Source of the DNA: Bacteroidales bacterium UBA4231
GTDB taxonomy: Bacteria > Bacteroidota > Bacteroidia > Bacteroidales > UBA932
Direction: 5' to 3'
DNA: 46,621 nucleotides
NCBI GenBank assembly: GCA_002396335.1
Contig: DGXN01000009.1
Coordinates: forward strand, 1 to 46,621
Below are positions 20,255 through 27,819 of this stretch, in pieces (the first letter of the stretch is position 1; each line of letters begins with the position of its first letter). Below the pieces are notes generated by a model. That model saw nothing but the letters and a program-made list of their open reading frames with translations, searched no databases and was not told the DNA's origin. The translations under genes were made by a program, and so were the position numbers.

Positions 20255-20764
20255 TCAGGGGAGGCTGGGTTCGGGGCTGCCGTCAGAAGCTTTGTAGTCA
20301 AAACGGTCGGTGTGCCAGGTCCAGGACGACAGCACCTCGCCGCGCCTGGCGGAAAGCACCTGGCGGAATACCCGGACTTCCTTCACGCCCGGAATGCCCA
20401 CGGAGGCAAGCCGGGACCACGTTCCGGCAGACAGGCTGTAAAGCGTGACGGCAACGCCTTCCTGCGTACGGCGGGCCACCACTAGCTCCGGCGTCCGGTT
20501 CCCGGTAAAGTCATGGATGCCGATCACCGTTTCTCCGTCGTTCTTCTCCAGTGAGACCCCGTCCACAGACACCATGGGCCCTTCTACGGAAGCATGGACC
20601 GTTTTGCCGTTCGCCTCGAAGGAAATGGACCCCGACTCCCCGAAGAAATAACTCTCCAGGCCGATGATAAAGGTCCCCGTTGCATTGTCGGTGTAGGTGC
20701 GGGTTTGGGCGGCTGCCCCAAGGGCGACAAAGGCCGCGGCAAAGAAGGAAAAGAGTGCTTTCAT
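20255..20764 (-). CDS. Small secreted protein of unknown function with an FG-GAP-like segment
   Basis: A 169-residue exported protein. The start at 20764 (MKALFSFFAAAFVALGAAA, then QT) gives a clean signal peptide. An upstream in-frame ATG at 20773 overlaps the -7 element and was rejected. The mature part has beta-rich text and one segment (VIGIHDFTGNRTPELVVARR) like the FG-GAP/VCBS repeats that bind calcium. No enzyme motif is seen. The -7 element TATCTTTG (minus strand, 20778-20771) ends 6 nt before the ATG, so the message should have almost no leader. Confidence 0.75.
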   Translation of the reverse strand: MKALFSFFAAAFVALGAAAQTRTYTDNATGTFIIGLESYFFGESGSISFEANGKTVHASVEGPMVSVDGVSLEKNDGETVIGIHDFTGNRTPELVVARRTQEGVAVTLYSLSAGTWSRLASVGIPGVKEVRVFRQVLSARRGEVLSSWTWHTDRFDYKASDGSPEPSLP

Positions 20765-20770
20765 AGAATG

Positions 20771-20778
20771 CAAAGATA
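20771..20778 (-). promoter_or_regulatory. -7 element 6 nt before the start at 20764
   Basis: TATCTTTG followed by C on the minus strand. Predicts a leaderless or nearly leaderless mRNA. Confidence 0.65.
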
Positions 20779-20833
20779 AGGAAATAAATGATAATTATGC
20801 AAAAACGGGGTGAAAGCGCTTCTGTTTCCGAAA

Positions 20834-21556
20834 TCAGGCGTGCACGACAGCCAGGGTGGCGACGGAGATCCGGACCTGCTCTCCCAGTGCCGTCCGGACA
20901 GCCTCATAGCCGGCGGCCAGCGTAGCTCCGGTGGTGAATGTGTCGTCCACCAACAGTACGTGCCGGGCTCCTGGGATCGGCTTTTTCAGGCGGAAGACAC
21001 CTTGGACATTCTTCAGACGGTCCTCCGCCTTCAAGGCAGTCTGGCTGCGGGTGCGGCGGACGCGCTGCAGGGCGCCGGCTTCTTCCCTGGCGCCCAGGGC
21101 GGCGGAGAGCGCTTTTGCAATGACATCGGCCTGGTTGTAGCCTCGCTGCCATTTCCGCTGCCAGTGGAGCGGGATCGGGATCACGGTGTCCACGTCACGG
21201 AAGGCTTCGGATTCGGAGAGGTATCGGCCCAGTTGTGCTGCGAAAAACTGTCCTGCAGCTACGTTTCCACCATATTTCAGTGCCCTCGGGATCTGTTTGT
21301 AAGGGTTCTCGTGATGGTAGAACAGCAGCGCCGCCGCATGGGCGTACTGCATTCGCTTCGGCAGCTCTTCCCGGACCCTTTTTCGTTCCAGGATGGCGTT
21401 GAACTCGTCTGCCATCGGGTTGTGCGGCTGCTCCCAGTAGTACGTAAGCGGCAAGTCGGCCGCACACCAGATGCACAGGTGACGCTCCCGCGCCCCCAAC
21501 CGTCGCCCGCACACCAGGCACTCCCTCGGCATCAGCAAATCCAGCAAAGCCCCCAT
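20834..21556 (-). CDS. comF: ComF-family phosphoribosyltransferase-like protein
   Basis: A 240-residue ComF-type protein. A zinc-ribbon-like start (PRECLVCGRRLGARERHLC, then IWC) precedes a phosphoribosyltransferase-fold domain with the PRPP loop VLLVDDTFTTGAT near residue 203 and PIPLHWQRKWQRGYNQA near residue 125. ComF is linked to DNA uptake in competent bacteria, but its role in Bacteroidota is unclear. The ATG at 21556 was chosen over one at 21598. The -7 element TATCTTTG (minus strand, 21572-21565) lies only 8 nt before it, and the longer form would start inside a palindromic element. Confidence 0.88.
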   Translation of the reverse strand: MGALLDLLMPRECLVCGRRLGARERHLCIWCAADLPLTYYWEQPHNPMADEFNAILERKRVREELPKRMQYAHAAALLFYHHENPYKQIPRALKYGGNVAAGQFFAAQLGRYLSESEAFRDVDTVIPIPLHWQRKWQRGYNQADVIAKALSAALGAREEAGALQRVRRTRSQTALKAEDRLKNVQGVFRLKKPIPGARHVLLVDDTFTTGATLAAGYEAVRTALGEQVRISVATLAVVHA

Positions 21557-21564
21557 ACTGCTTG

Positions 21565-21572
21565 CAAAGATA
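21565..21572 (-). promoter_or_regulatory. -7 promoter element of comF
   Basis: TATCTTTG followed by C on the minus strand, 8 nt before the ATG at 21556. The palindromic element at 21591-21697 lies just upstream and may occupy the -33 region. Confidence 0.65.
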
Positions 21573-21590
21573 CTCCCTTCGCCGTTTTTG

Positions 21591-21697
21591 CGTGACACTT
21601 AAATCATTGACCCTGAGTCACTTCCTGAAATCGCCTACGGCAAAAAGCCGTAGGCGATTTCAACATCTCGCTGATTCTCAGTTACTTAGATGTCAGC
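21591..21697. repeat. Nested palindromic element, copy 5 (perfect core)
   Basis: Begins CGTGACACTTAAATCATTGA and ends GTTACTTAGATGTCAG. The core hairpin is perfect: 15-bp arms GAAATCGCCTACGGC and GCCGTAGGCGATTTC around AAAAA. It sits between comF and the 52-bp repeats that precede the end of the P-type ATPase gene. Confidence 0.85.
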
Positions 21698-21740
21698 CTA
21701 TTCCGTCCAAAAAGCACGCTTCTCCGTCAAACCTCACCAC

Positions 21741-21824
21741 CTCAGGTGCAAAAAGAGGTGTTTTTGCACTTGAGGTTGGGTCAAAATCGGCTTCCAGGTG
21801 CAAAAAGGGGCGTTTTTGCACCTG
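21741..21824. repeat. 52-bp-period hairpin repeat, two copies (locus 2)
   Basis: Two hairpins, CAGGTGCAAAAAG...TTTTTGCAC and CAGGTGCAAAAAGGGGCG followed by TTTTTGCACCTG, start at 21743 and 21795, exactly 52 bp apart. This is the spacing and sequence of the array at 779-941. It lies just beyond the 3' end of the P-type ATPase gene. Confidence 0.8.
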
Positions 21825-21841
21825 AGGTGGCTCATCGTGTC

Positions 21842-23728
21842 TTAGCTGCGGAGGGCGCGCATGGCGTTGAGGACGGCGAGGACGGTGACGCCGACGTCGG
21901 CAAAGACGGCTATCCACATGGTGGCGAGGCCCAGCGCGGCCAGCACCAGCACGAGCACTTTCACGCCGATGGCGAACCAAATGTTCTCGCGGGCGATCCG
22001 GAGGGTCCGGCGGGCGATGTCGATGGCCGATGCGATCTTCGACGGCTTGTCGTCCATCAGGACGACGTCGGCGGCTTCGATGGCGGCGTCGGAGCCGAGG
22101 GCGCCCATGGCGATGCCGATGTCGGCCCGGGTGAGGACGGGGGCGTCGTTGATGCCGTCGCCGACGAAGGCGAGGGTGCCTTCAGGCAGGAGCCGCTCTA
22201 CCTGGGCGACTTTTCCGGCCGGAAGGAGCTGGGCGTGGAATTCGTCCACGGAGAGGGCTTTGGCGACGTTTTCGGCCACTTCCTGCCGGTCGCCGGTGAG
22301 CATGACGGTCTTGAGGACGCCGGCCTGTTTCAGGAGGCTGACGGCCTGGGCCGAGTCGGCCTTGATGCGGTCGGAAATGACGATGTGTCCGGCATAGACG
22401 CCGTCGATGGCGACGTGCACGAGGGTTCCGTTATGGTGGCAGGGACGCCAGGCGGCGCCTTCGGCCTCCATGAGGAGGTGGTTGCCCACGGCGATGTGCC
22501 TGCCGTTCACAAGGGCGCAAACGCCCTGTCCGGCAATCTCCCGGACGTCTTCGACGGTGCAGTCGTCCTGCTCCTGCGGGTAGGCGTTCCGAAGGGCCAT
22601 GGCAATGGGATGTGTAGAATGCCGCTCCACATGGGCCGACAGATGCAGAAGCTCGTTCTGGTCAATGACTTCCGGATGGACCGCCGTCACCTCGAAGACC
22701 CCTTCCGTAAGGGTGCCGGTCTTGTCGAAGACCACGGTTTTCACGCCCGCAAGCCGGTCCATGAGGGCCGATCCCTTGATCAGGATACCTTTCCGTGATG
22801 CGCCGCCCAGTCCGCCGAAGAAGGTGAGCGGAACGGAGATGACGAGGGCGCAGGGGCAGGAAACGACCAGGAACAGCAGGCCGCGGTAGATCCAGCTGAC
22901 CCAGTCGCCGCCGGTCAGCAGGGGCGGCACGACGGCCACCAGGACGGCCAGGGCCACGACGATCGGCGTATAGACGCGGGCGAAGCGGGTGATGAATCGT
23001 TCGCTCTGGGACTTGTTTTCGGCAGCGTTTTCCACCAGGTCCAGGATGCGGGCCACAGTGGATTCGCCGAAGGCCTTGTTCACCCGGACGCGGAGCACGC
23101 CGCTGCCGTTCACGCAGCCGGAGAGGATTTCTTCCCCTTCGTGGATGCTTCTGGGCACGCTTTCCCCGGTGAGGGCTACGGTGTCCAGGCTCGAGGACCC
23201 TTCCAGCACGACGCCGTCCATGGGCACTTTCTCTCCGGGCTGGATGAGAATCACTTCGCCGGGCTGCACCTCGTCGGGATGGACGGTCTCAAGTTTCCCT
23301 TCCCGCTCGACGTGGGCCGAATCGGGCCGGATGTCCATCAGATGCGAGATGGAGCGGCGGCTGCGTCCTTCGGCCAGTTCTTCGAACCATTCTCCCACCT
23401 GGAAGAACAGCATCACGAAGACGGCTTCCGGAAACTGGGTCTGGGCGCCGGGAAGAAAGCCGATGCCCAGCGCGCCCAGGGTGGCCACGCTCATCAGGAA
23501 ATCTTCGCTGAGGGCTTCGCCGTGCAGGATTCCTTCGGCCGCTTCTTTCAATGTGTCCCAGCCGACGACAAGGTAAGGCACCAGGAAGAGCAGCAAGTAC
23601 TGCCAGCGCTCCCAGGCGGTGTTTTTCTCAATCAGGATGGCTGCAACCAGAAGGACGGCCGCAATGCCGATTTTCAGCAGCCGGCTGCCGCCTTCCTCCT
23701 CGTCGTGATGATGCGTATGCTTTTCCAT
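21842..23728 (-). CDS. Heavy-metal-translocating P-type ATPase (ZntA/CadA-like)
   Basis: A 628-residue P1B-type ATPase that exports metal ions across the inner membrane using ATP. Motifs in order: actuator TGES (187-190), membrane metal site SCPC (290-293), phosphorylation site DKTGTLT from residue 335, and later THP, LTGD and GDGINDAP. The CPC motif and no obvious second-site marker fit the Zn/Cd/Pb group, but copper cannot be excluded. The N-terminal heavy-metal-associated domain is absent. Instead there is a short acidic His-rich tail (HTHHHDEEE), so the chain is shorter than a typical ZntA. A palindrome overlaps its -33 region (23770-23784). Confidence 0.93.
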   Translation of the reverse strand: MEKHTHHHDEEEGGSRLLKIGIAAVLLVAAILIEKNTAWERWQYLLLFLVPYLVVGWDTLKEAAEGILHGEALSEDFLMSVATLGALGIGFLPGAQTQFPEAVFVMLFFQVGEWFEELAEGRSRRSISHLMDIRPDSAHVEREGKLETVHPDEVQPGEVILIQPGEKVPMDGVVLEGSSSLDTVALTGESVPRSIHEGEEILSGCVNGSGVLRVRVNKAFGESTVARILDLVENAAENKSQSERFITRFARVYTPIVVALAVLVAVVPPLLTGGDWVSWIYRGLLFLVVSCPCALVISVPLTFFGGLGGASRKGILIKGSALMDRLAGVKTVVFDKTGTLTEGVFEVTAVHPEVIDQNELLHLSAHVERHSTHPIAMALRNAYPQEQDDCTVEDVREIAGQGVCALVNGRHIAVGNHLLMEAEGAAWRPCHHNGTLVHVAIDGVYAGHIVISDRIKADSAQAVSLLKQAGVLKTVMLTGDRQEVAENVAKALSVDEFHAQLLPAGKVAQVERLLPEGTLAFVGDGINDAPVLTRADIGIAMGALGSDAAIEAADVVLMDDKPSKIASAIDIARRTLRIARENIWFAIGVKVLVLVLAALGLATMWIAVFADVGVTVLAVLNAMRALRS

Positions 23729-23749
23729 AGTATTTCAGTTTTACTGTGG

Positions 23750-23757
23750 CAAAGATA
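23750..23757 (-). promoter_or_regulatory. -7 promoter element of the metal P-type ATPase
   Basis: TATCTTTG followed by C on the minus strand, 21 nt before the ATG at 23728. Confidence 0.7.
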
Positions 23758-23769
23758 CGCTCATCCGCG

Positions 23770-23784
23770 TGCAACCGGGTTGCA
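23770..23784. promoter_or_regulatory. Palindrome TGCAACC-G-GGTTGCA, candidate metal-responsive operator
   Basis: Perfect 7-bp arms around one central base. It stands 12-26 bp upstream of the -7 element of the P-type ATPase gene, covering the spacer and -33 zone. A metal-sensing repressor or activator could bind here. Confidence 0.5.
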
Positions 23785-23793
23785 AAAAGGCGT

Positions 23794-24540
23794 TTAGCAG
23801 TACATTCCGCCGTTCACCGGGATAACCTGTCCGGTGACATAGGAAGCGAGGTCGGAGGCAAGGAAGAGGGCGACGGAGGCAATCTCGTCTACGGAAGCGC
23901 CGCGTTTGAGCGGGATGAGCTTGAGGTACTCGTCCTTGACGGCCTGCGGCAGGACTTCCGTCATTTCGGAAATCACATAGCCGGGGGCGATGGCGTTGGC
24001 ACGGATGCCGCGGGGTCCCATTTCCTTGGCGACGGACTTGGCCATGGCGATGAGGCCGGCCTTGGAGGCGGCGTAGTTCACCTGCCCGGGATTGCCCATC
24101 TGACCGGCGATGGAGGCCATGTTGATGATGCTTCCGCTGCGCTGGCGGGCCATAATGGGCACCACGGCGTGCAGGAAGTTGAAGGCGCTTTTCATATTTA
24201 CGTTGATCACGGCGTCCCACTGGGCTTCGCTCATGCGCATCACCAGACCGTCGCGGGTGATGCCGGCATTGTTCACCAGGATGTCGATGCGGCCGAAATC
24301 GGCCATCACCAGGGCCACCACTTCCTGTGTGGCGTCAAAGGAGGAAGCGTCTGAGGCATAGCCTTTTACGCGGACACCGAGGGCTTCCAGCTCCGCGATG
24401 GTCCCGAGGGCCAGGTCATTGATTTCCAGGTCAGTGAAGGCAATGTCGGCCCCTTCCGAGGCAAAGCGGAGGGCAATGGCCTTGCCGATTCCGCGCGCTG
24501 CGCCCGTGATGAGCGCTACTTTTCCGTTTAAAAGTCCCAT
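23794..24540 (-). CDS. fabG: 3-oxoacyl-[acyl-carrier-protein] reductase
   Basis: A 248-residue short-chain dehydrogenase. FabG reduces 3-oxoacyl-ACP with NADPH in fatty-acid elongation. It shows the cofactor motif TGAARGIGKAIA (about 12-23), NNAG, the catalytic Ser in INMAS, and YAASKAG (Tyr-xxx-Lys). The end, VTGQVIPVNGGMYC, is typical. It is the last gene of a minus-strand run, 6 nt after nhaA. Its assignment as FabG rather than another SDR rests on overall similarity. Confidence 0.9.
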   Translation of the reverse strand: MGLLNGKVALITGAARGIGKAIALRFASEGADIAFTDLEINDLALGTIAELEALGVRVKGYASDASSFDATQEVVALVMADFGRIDILVNNAGITRDGLVMRMSEAQWDAVINVNMKSAFNFLHAVVPIMARQRSGSIINMASIAGQMGNPGQVNYAASKAGLIAMAKSVAKEMGPRGIRANAIAPGYVISEMTEVLPQAVKDEYLKLIPLKRGASVDEIASVALFLASDLASYVTGQVIPVNGGMYC

Positions 24541-24546
24541 ATCGGA

Positions 24547-25968
24547 TTATTTTCTTTTCTTAGACAGTTTGGCGACAATCGTAATCAGGAGGGATCCCAG
24601 GATGCCGGAGCAGAGGGAGCCCATCAAAACGGCAATCTTGCCCGCATCGCGAAGGTGCTGGGTGACGGCCGGGTCGATGGACGGGCCCGCAAAGGAGAGC
24701 GTGTCCACGAAGATGCTCATCGTAAAGCCGATACCGCCCAGGCAGGCGACGGCAAAGAGCATGGGCCAGCTGGACCGGGAAGGCATGGCGCCCACCTTGA
24801 AGCGGATGGCCAGCCAGGAAGCCAGGGTGATGCCCAGCGGTTTGCCGATGAGAAGTCCCAGGAAAATGCCCAGCCCGACGCTGCCCAGGGCCGGGTCGAT
24901 GGCCTTGAACACGTTGAAGAAGGAGGGGTCCGTGATTTCCACGCCGGCATTCGCGAGGGCGAAGATGGGCATGATGGCAAAATTCACGATGGGGTTCAGC
25001 TTGTGCTCCAGCCGGTAGGACGGCGGGATGGTTTTTTTGGTGAGGCTGCTCAGACGGCGCAGATGATAACGCTCCGGACCGTTGGGGAAGGACTCGTTGG
25101 TGTGGACCGATTCGGCCTCCAGCAGGCCGTCGTACAGGATTTTGGCGCGCCGGTGGAACTTGGCCTTGTTGTAGCGGGCGTCCATGGGGATGAGCATGGC
25201 AATCACCACACCCGTCATGGTGGCATGGATGCCGCTGTAGTAGAACAGGAACCACACGATGATGGCGGGAATGATATAGTAGCCGATGCGCTTTTCTCCC
25301 AGCTTTTTCATCAGGGCCACGAACAGGATTACCATGAGGGCGATGGCCAGCAGGGGCATGTTGATGTGGCCGCCGTAGAACAGGGCCACCACCAGGATGG
25401 CGATGAGGTCGTCGGCAATGGCCAGGGCGGTGAGGAACACTTTCAGCGAAATGGGCACTCGGTCTCCCAGGATGGAGAGGATGCCGACGGCAAAGGCGAT
25501 GTCCGTGGCGGTGGGAATGCCCCAGCCGGAAGCGGCGGCGGTGCCGTGGTTCACGATGGTGTAGATCAGGGCCGGCATGATGACGCCGCCGAATGCGGCG
25601 ATGACCGGCAGGATGGCCTTCTTGAAGGAGGAAAGTTCCCCGCAGACCACTTCCCGCTTGATTTCAAGGCCCACCGTGAAGAAGAAAATCACCATCAGGA
25701 TGTCGTTGATGAATTTCTCCATGGTCATGCCCCGGGGGAAGAACCAGTCTATCAGACCGTTCGGCGAAGCGATGTGGATGGTGAGTTCCGTGTGCAGGAA
25801 ACCGTGATACAGGCCTTTGGTGAACGGCAGGTTCGCCAGGAGCATGGCTACGGCGACGCAGGCAAGGAGGATGACGCCGTTGGCCCACGGCTGTTTGGTA
25901 AATTTCTTCTGGGATATCTGGAAGTTGCGGACTTCCTTGTTCCACCAGTAGATAGGAATGAGTGCCAT
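24547..25968 (-). CDS. nhaA: NhaA-family Na+/H+ antiporter
   Basis: A 473-residue inner-membrane antiporter that expels Na+ in exchange for H+ and supports pH and salt homeostasis. The aspartate pair is ALAIADDLIAILVVALF. FFTVGLEIKREV and WGIPTATDIAFAVGIL are also classic NhaA text. The chain is longer than the E. coli protein (388 residues), with a polar insert around YDGLLEAESVHTNESF between membrane segments, as seen in other Bacteroidales. The ATG at 25968 lies 1 nt after the ahcY stop. A longer in-frame form would run into ahcY and was rejected. Confidence 0.94.
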   Translation of the reverse strand: MALIPIYWWNKEVRNFQISQKKFTKQPWANGVILLACVAVAMLLANLPFTKGLYHGFLHTELTIHIASPNGLIDWFFPRGMTMEKFINDILMVIFFFTVGLEIKREVVCGELSSFKKAILPVIAAFGGVIMPALIYTIVNHGTAAASGWGIPTATDIAFAVGILSILGDRVPISLKVFLTALAIADDLIAILVVALFYGGHINMPLLAIALMVILFVALMKKLGEKRIGYYIIPAIIVWFLFYYSGIHATMTGVVIAMLIPMDARYNKAKFHRRAKILYDGLLEAESVHTNESFPNGPERYHLRRLSSLTKKTIPPSYRLEHKLNPIVNFAIMPIFALANAGVEITDPSFFNVFKAIDPALGSVGLGIFLGLLIGKPLGITLASWLAIRFKVGAMPSRSSWPMLFAVACLGGIGFTMSIFVDTLSFAGPSIDPAVTQHLRDAGKIAVLMGSLCSGILGSLLITIVAKLSKKRK

Positions 25969-25969
25969 A

Positions 25970-27208
25970 TTATCCGAAGATATATTTTTGCTGTTTTTCG
26001 GTGAGTGTGTCAATCCGGATGCCCCAGTCGGAGAGTTTCCGCAGGGCCACTTCGCGGTCAATCTCGTGGGGAACGTTGTTCAGCAGGGCAGGGATGTTGC
26101 CGCGGTTTTTCGCCAGATGGCGAGCGCTGAGGGCCTGGATGGCGAAGGACATGTCCATAATCTCGGCCGGATGGCCGTCGCCGGCGGCCAGGTTCACCAG
26201 CCGTCCCTGTGCCAGGATGTAGACGGTGCGGCCGTTCTCCAGCGTAAACGCCTCGATATTGTTGCGTGCGGGCCGATGGCTCACGGCCATCTCCCGGAGC
26301 CGGGCCACCGCCACCTCCACGTCGAAGTGGCCGGCGTTGCAGCAGATGGCGCCGTCCTTCATCCTCAGGAACGCTTCCTCGCCGATGACATCCTCGCAGC
26401 CGGTGACCGTGATGAAGATGTCCCCGAGCGGCGCGGCGTCCAGCATGGGCATCACCTTGAATCCGTCCATGACGGCCTCCATGGCCTTCACGGGATCCAC
26501 CTCGGTGACAATCACGTCGGCCCCCATGCCTTTGGCGCGCATTGCGACGCCTTTTCCGCACCAGCCGTAACCGGCCACCACCACGTTTTTGCCGGCCACG
26601 ATGAGGTTGGTGGTGCGGTTGATGCCGTCCCAAACGCTCTGGCCCGTGCCGTAGCGGTTGTCGAAGAGGTGTTTGCAGTCGGCGTCATTCACGAGCATCA
26701 TGGGGAAGCGGAGCTGTCCCGCTGCGGCCATGGCCTTCAGGCGCAGGATGCCGGTGGTGGTTTCCTCACAGCCGCCGATCACGCCGGGCAGAAGCTCCGG
26801 AAACGTTTTGTGCAGGGTGGTGACAAGGTCGCCGCCGTCGTCGATGATGAGGTTGGGCCCCACCTCGAGGACGCGCCGGATGTCGGCAAAATACTCCTCC
26901 TGCGTGGCTCCGTGGATGGCGAAGACGTTGAGGCCTTCGTGCACGAGGGCGGCGGCAATGTCGTCCTGGGTGCTCAGGGGATTGGAGCCCGTGATATACA
27001 TGGTGGCGCCGCCGGCGGCAAGCACTTCGCACAGGTGGGCGGTCTTGGCCTCCAGGTGAACGCTGAGGGCAATCTTCAGGCCTTCGAAGGGCTTTTCTTT
27101 CTCAAAGTCTTTCTGGATGCCGTCCAGAAGGGGCATATGGGCGCGGACCCAGCTGAGTTTCAGTTCGCCGCTTTCCCACAGGTTGATGTCTCGGATATGA
27201 CTGGCCAT
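25970..27208 (-). CDS. ahcY: Adenosylhomocysteinase
   Basis: A 412-residue NAD-dependent enzyme that reversibly splits S-adenosylhomocysteine into homocysteine and adenosine, clearing the by-product of methylation. Motifs include GSNPLSTQDDIAAAL near residue 88, NDADCKHLFDNRYGTG near residue 185, and the NAD-binding VVAGYGWCGKGVA near residue 215. It lacks the roughly 40-residue insert found in many bacterial enzymes, so it belongs to the shorter form (about 410 residues) of archaea and some bacteria. It heads an operon with nhaA and fabG. Its -7 element, TAACTTTG on the minus strand (27236-27229), is 20 nt upstream. Confidence 0.95.
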   Translation of the reverse strand: MASHIRDINLWESGELKLSWVRAHMPLLDGIQKDFEKEKPFEGLKIALSVHLEAKTAHLCEVLAAGGATMYITGSNPLSTQDDIAAALVHEGLNVFAIHGATQEEYFADIRRVLEVGPNLIIDDGGDLVTTLHKTFPELLPGVIGGCEETTTGILRLKAMAAAGQLRFPMMLVNDADCKHLFDNRYGTGQSVWDGINRTTNLIVAGKNVVVAGYGWCGKGVAMRAKGMGADVIVTEVDPVKAMEAVMDGFKVMPMLDAAPLGDIFITVTGCEDVIGEEAFLRMKDGAICCNAGHFDVEVAVARLREMAVSHRPARNNIEAFTLENGRTVYILAQGRLVNLAAGDGHPAEIMDMSFAIQALSARHLAKNRGNIPALLNNVPHEIDREVALRKLSDWGIRIDTLTEKQQKYIFG

Positions 27209-27228
27209 ACAGGTATATAATGAAAGCG

Positions 27229-27236
27229 CAAAGTTA
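27229..27236 (-). promoter_or_regulatory. -7 promoter element of the ahcY-nhaA-fabG operon
   Basis: TAACTTTG followed by C on the minus strand, 20 nt before the ahcY ATG. Confidence 0.65.
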
Positions 27237-27277
27237 CTAAAAACCTTGCGCTTTTCCTATTTCCGGGGCCTTTCCTT

Positions 27278-27772
27278 TTAGAAGGCGTAGGAGACAATGT
27301 AAAACATCATGACAGCGGCGCAGATGAGCTTGAGGCCGGTGCCGAAGATGAAGCCGATAAACGCCCCCAGGGCCGATTTGACGGACTTCATGGGCGGATT
27401 CTGTCCGAAGACCAGCTCCCCGATGAAGGCGCCGAGAAGGGACCCGAAGATCATCCCCACAGGGGGATAGATGAGGCCAACGAAAAGGCCGATGATGGCG
27501 CCCCAGCTGCCAAACTTGCTGCCGCCCGTGACTTTGGTGAAATAGGCGGGAACCACATAGTCCAGGACGCTGACGACGATGACAATGCCCAGCCAAACCA
27601 GCAGGACGGTGGTGGTCATGGGATCTCCGGCCGACGAAGTGCCGGTGCCCCAGATGTAAAGGACCAGCAGGCCCACCCAGCTCAAGGGGGGACCGGGGAG
27701 GCCGGGGGCTACGCTGCCCACCAGGCCCAGGATACCCAGCACAATGGCTGCAATGGCTACGAATGTTTCCAT
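27278..27772 (-). CDS. DUF456 family membrane protein
   Basis: A 164-residue protein with about five hydrophobic segments rich in glycine (GLVGSVAPGLPGPPLSW, GAIIGLFVGLIYPPVGMIFGS). This is the pattern of DUF456, a family of unknown function. The start METFVAIAAIV at 27772 is preferred to one ten codons upstream, because the -7 element TATTTTTG (minus strand, 27784-27777) lies just 4 nt before it. It is divergent from pepP. Confidence 0.85.
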   Translation of the reverse strand: METFVAIAAIVLGILGLVGSVAPGLPGPPLSWVGLLVLYIWGTGTSSAGDPMTTTVLLVWLGIVIVVSVLDYVVPAYFTKVTGGSKFGSWGAIIGLFVGLIYPPVGMIFGSLLGAFIGELVFGQNPPMKSVKSALGAFIGFIFGTGLKLICAAVMMFYIVSYAF

Positions 27773-27776
27773 ATCA

Positions 27777-27797
27777 CAAAAATATTGATTATATTTG
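27777..27797. promoter_or_regulatory. Divergent promoters of the DUF456 gene and pepP
   Basis: Minus-strand -7 TATTTTTG (27784-27777) ends 4 nt before the DUF456 ATG. Plus-strand -7 TATATTTG (27790-27797) lies 22 nt before the pepP ATG. The two elements are only 5 bp apart. Confidence 0.6.
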
Positions 27798-27819
27798 AAC
27801 AAACAAAACTCGTACCCAA

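Noticed and set aside
21746..22798. Long plus-strand open frames opposite the P-type ATPase, feoAB, nhaA and other genes
   Set aside because: They mirror well-recognised minus-strand genes in GC-rich DNA, have low-complexity translations and no family motifs.
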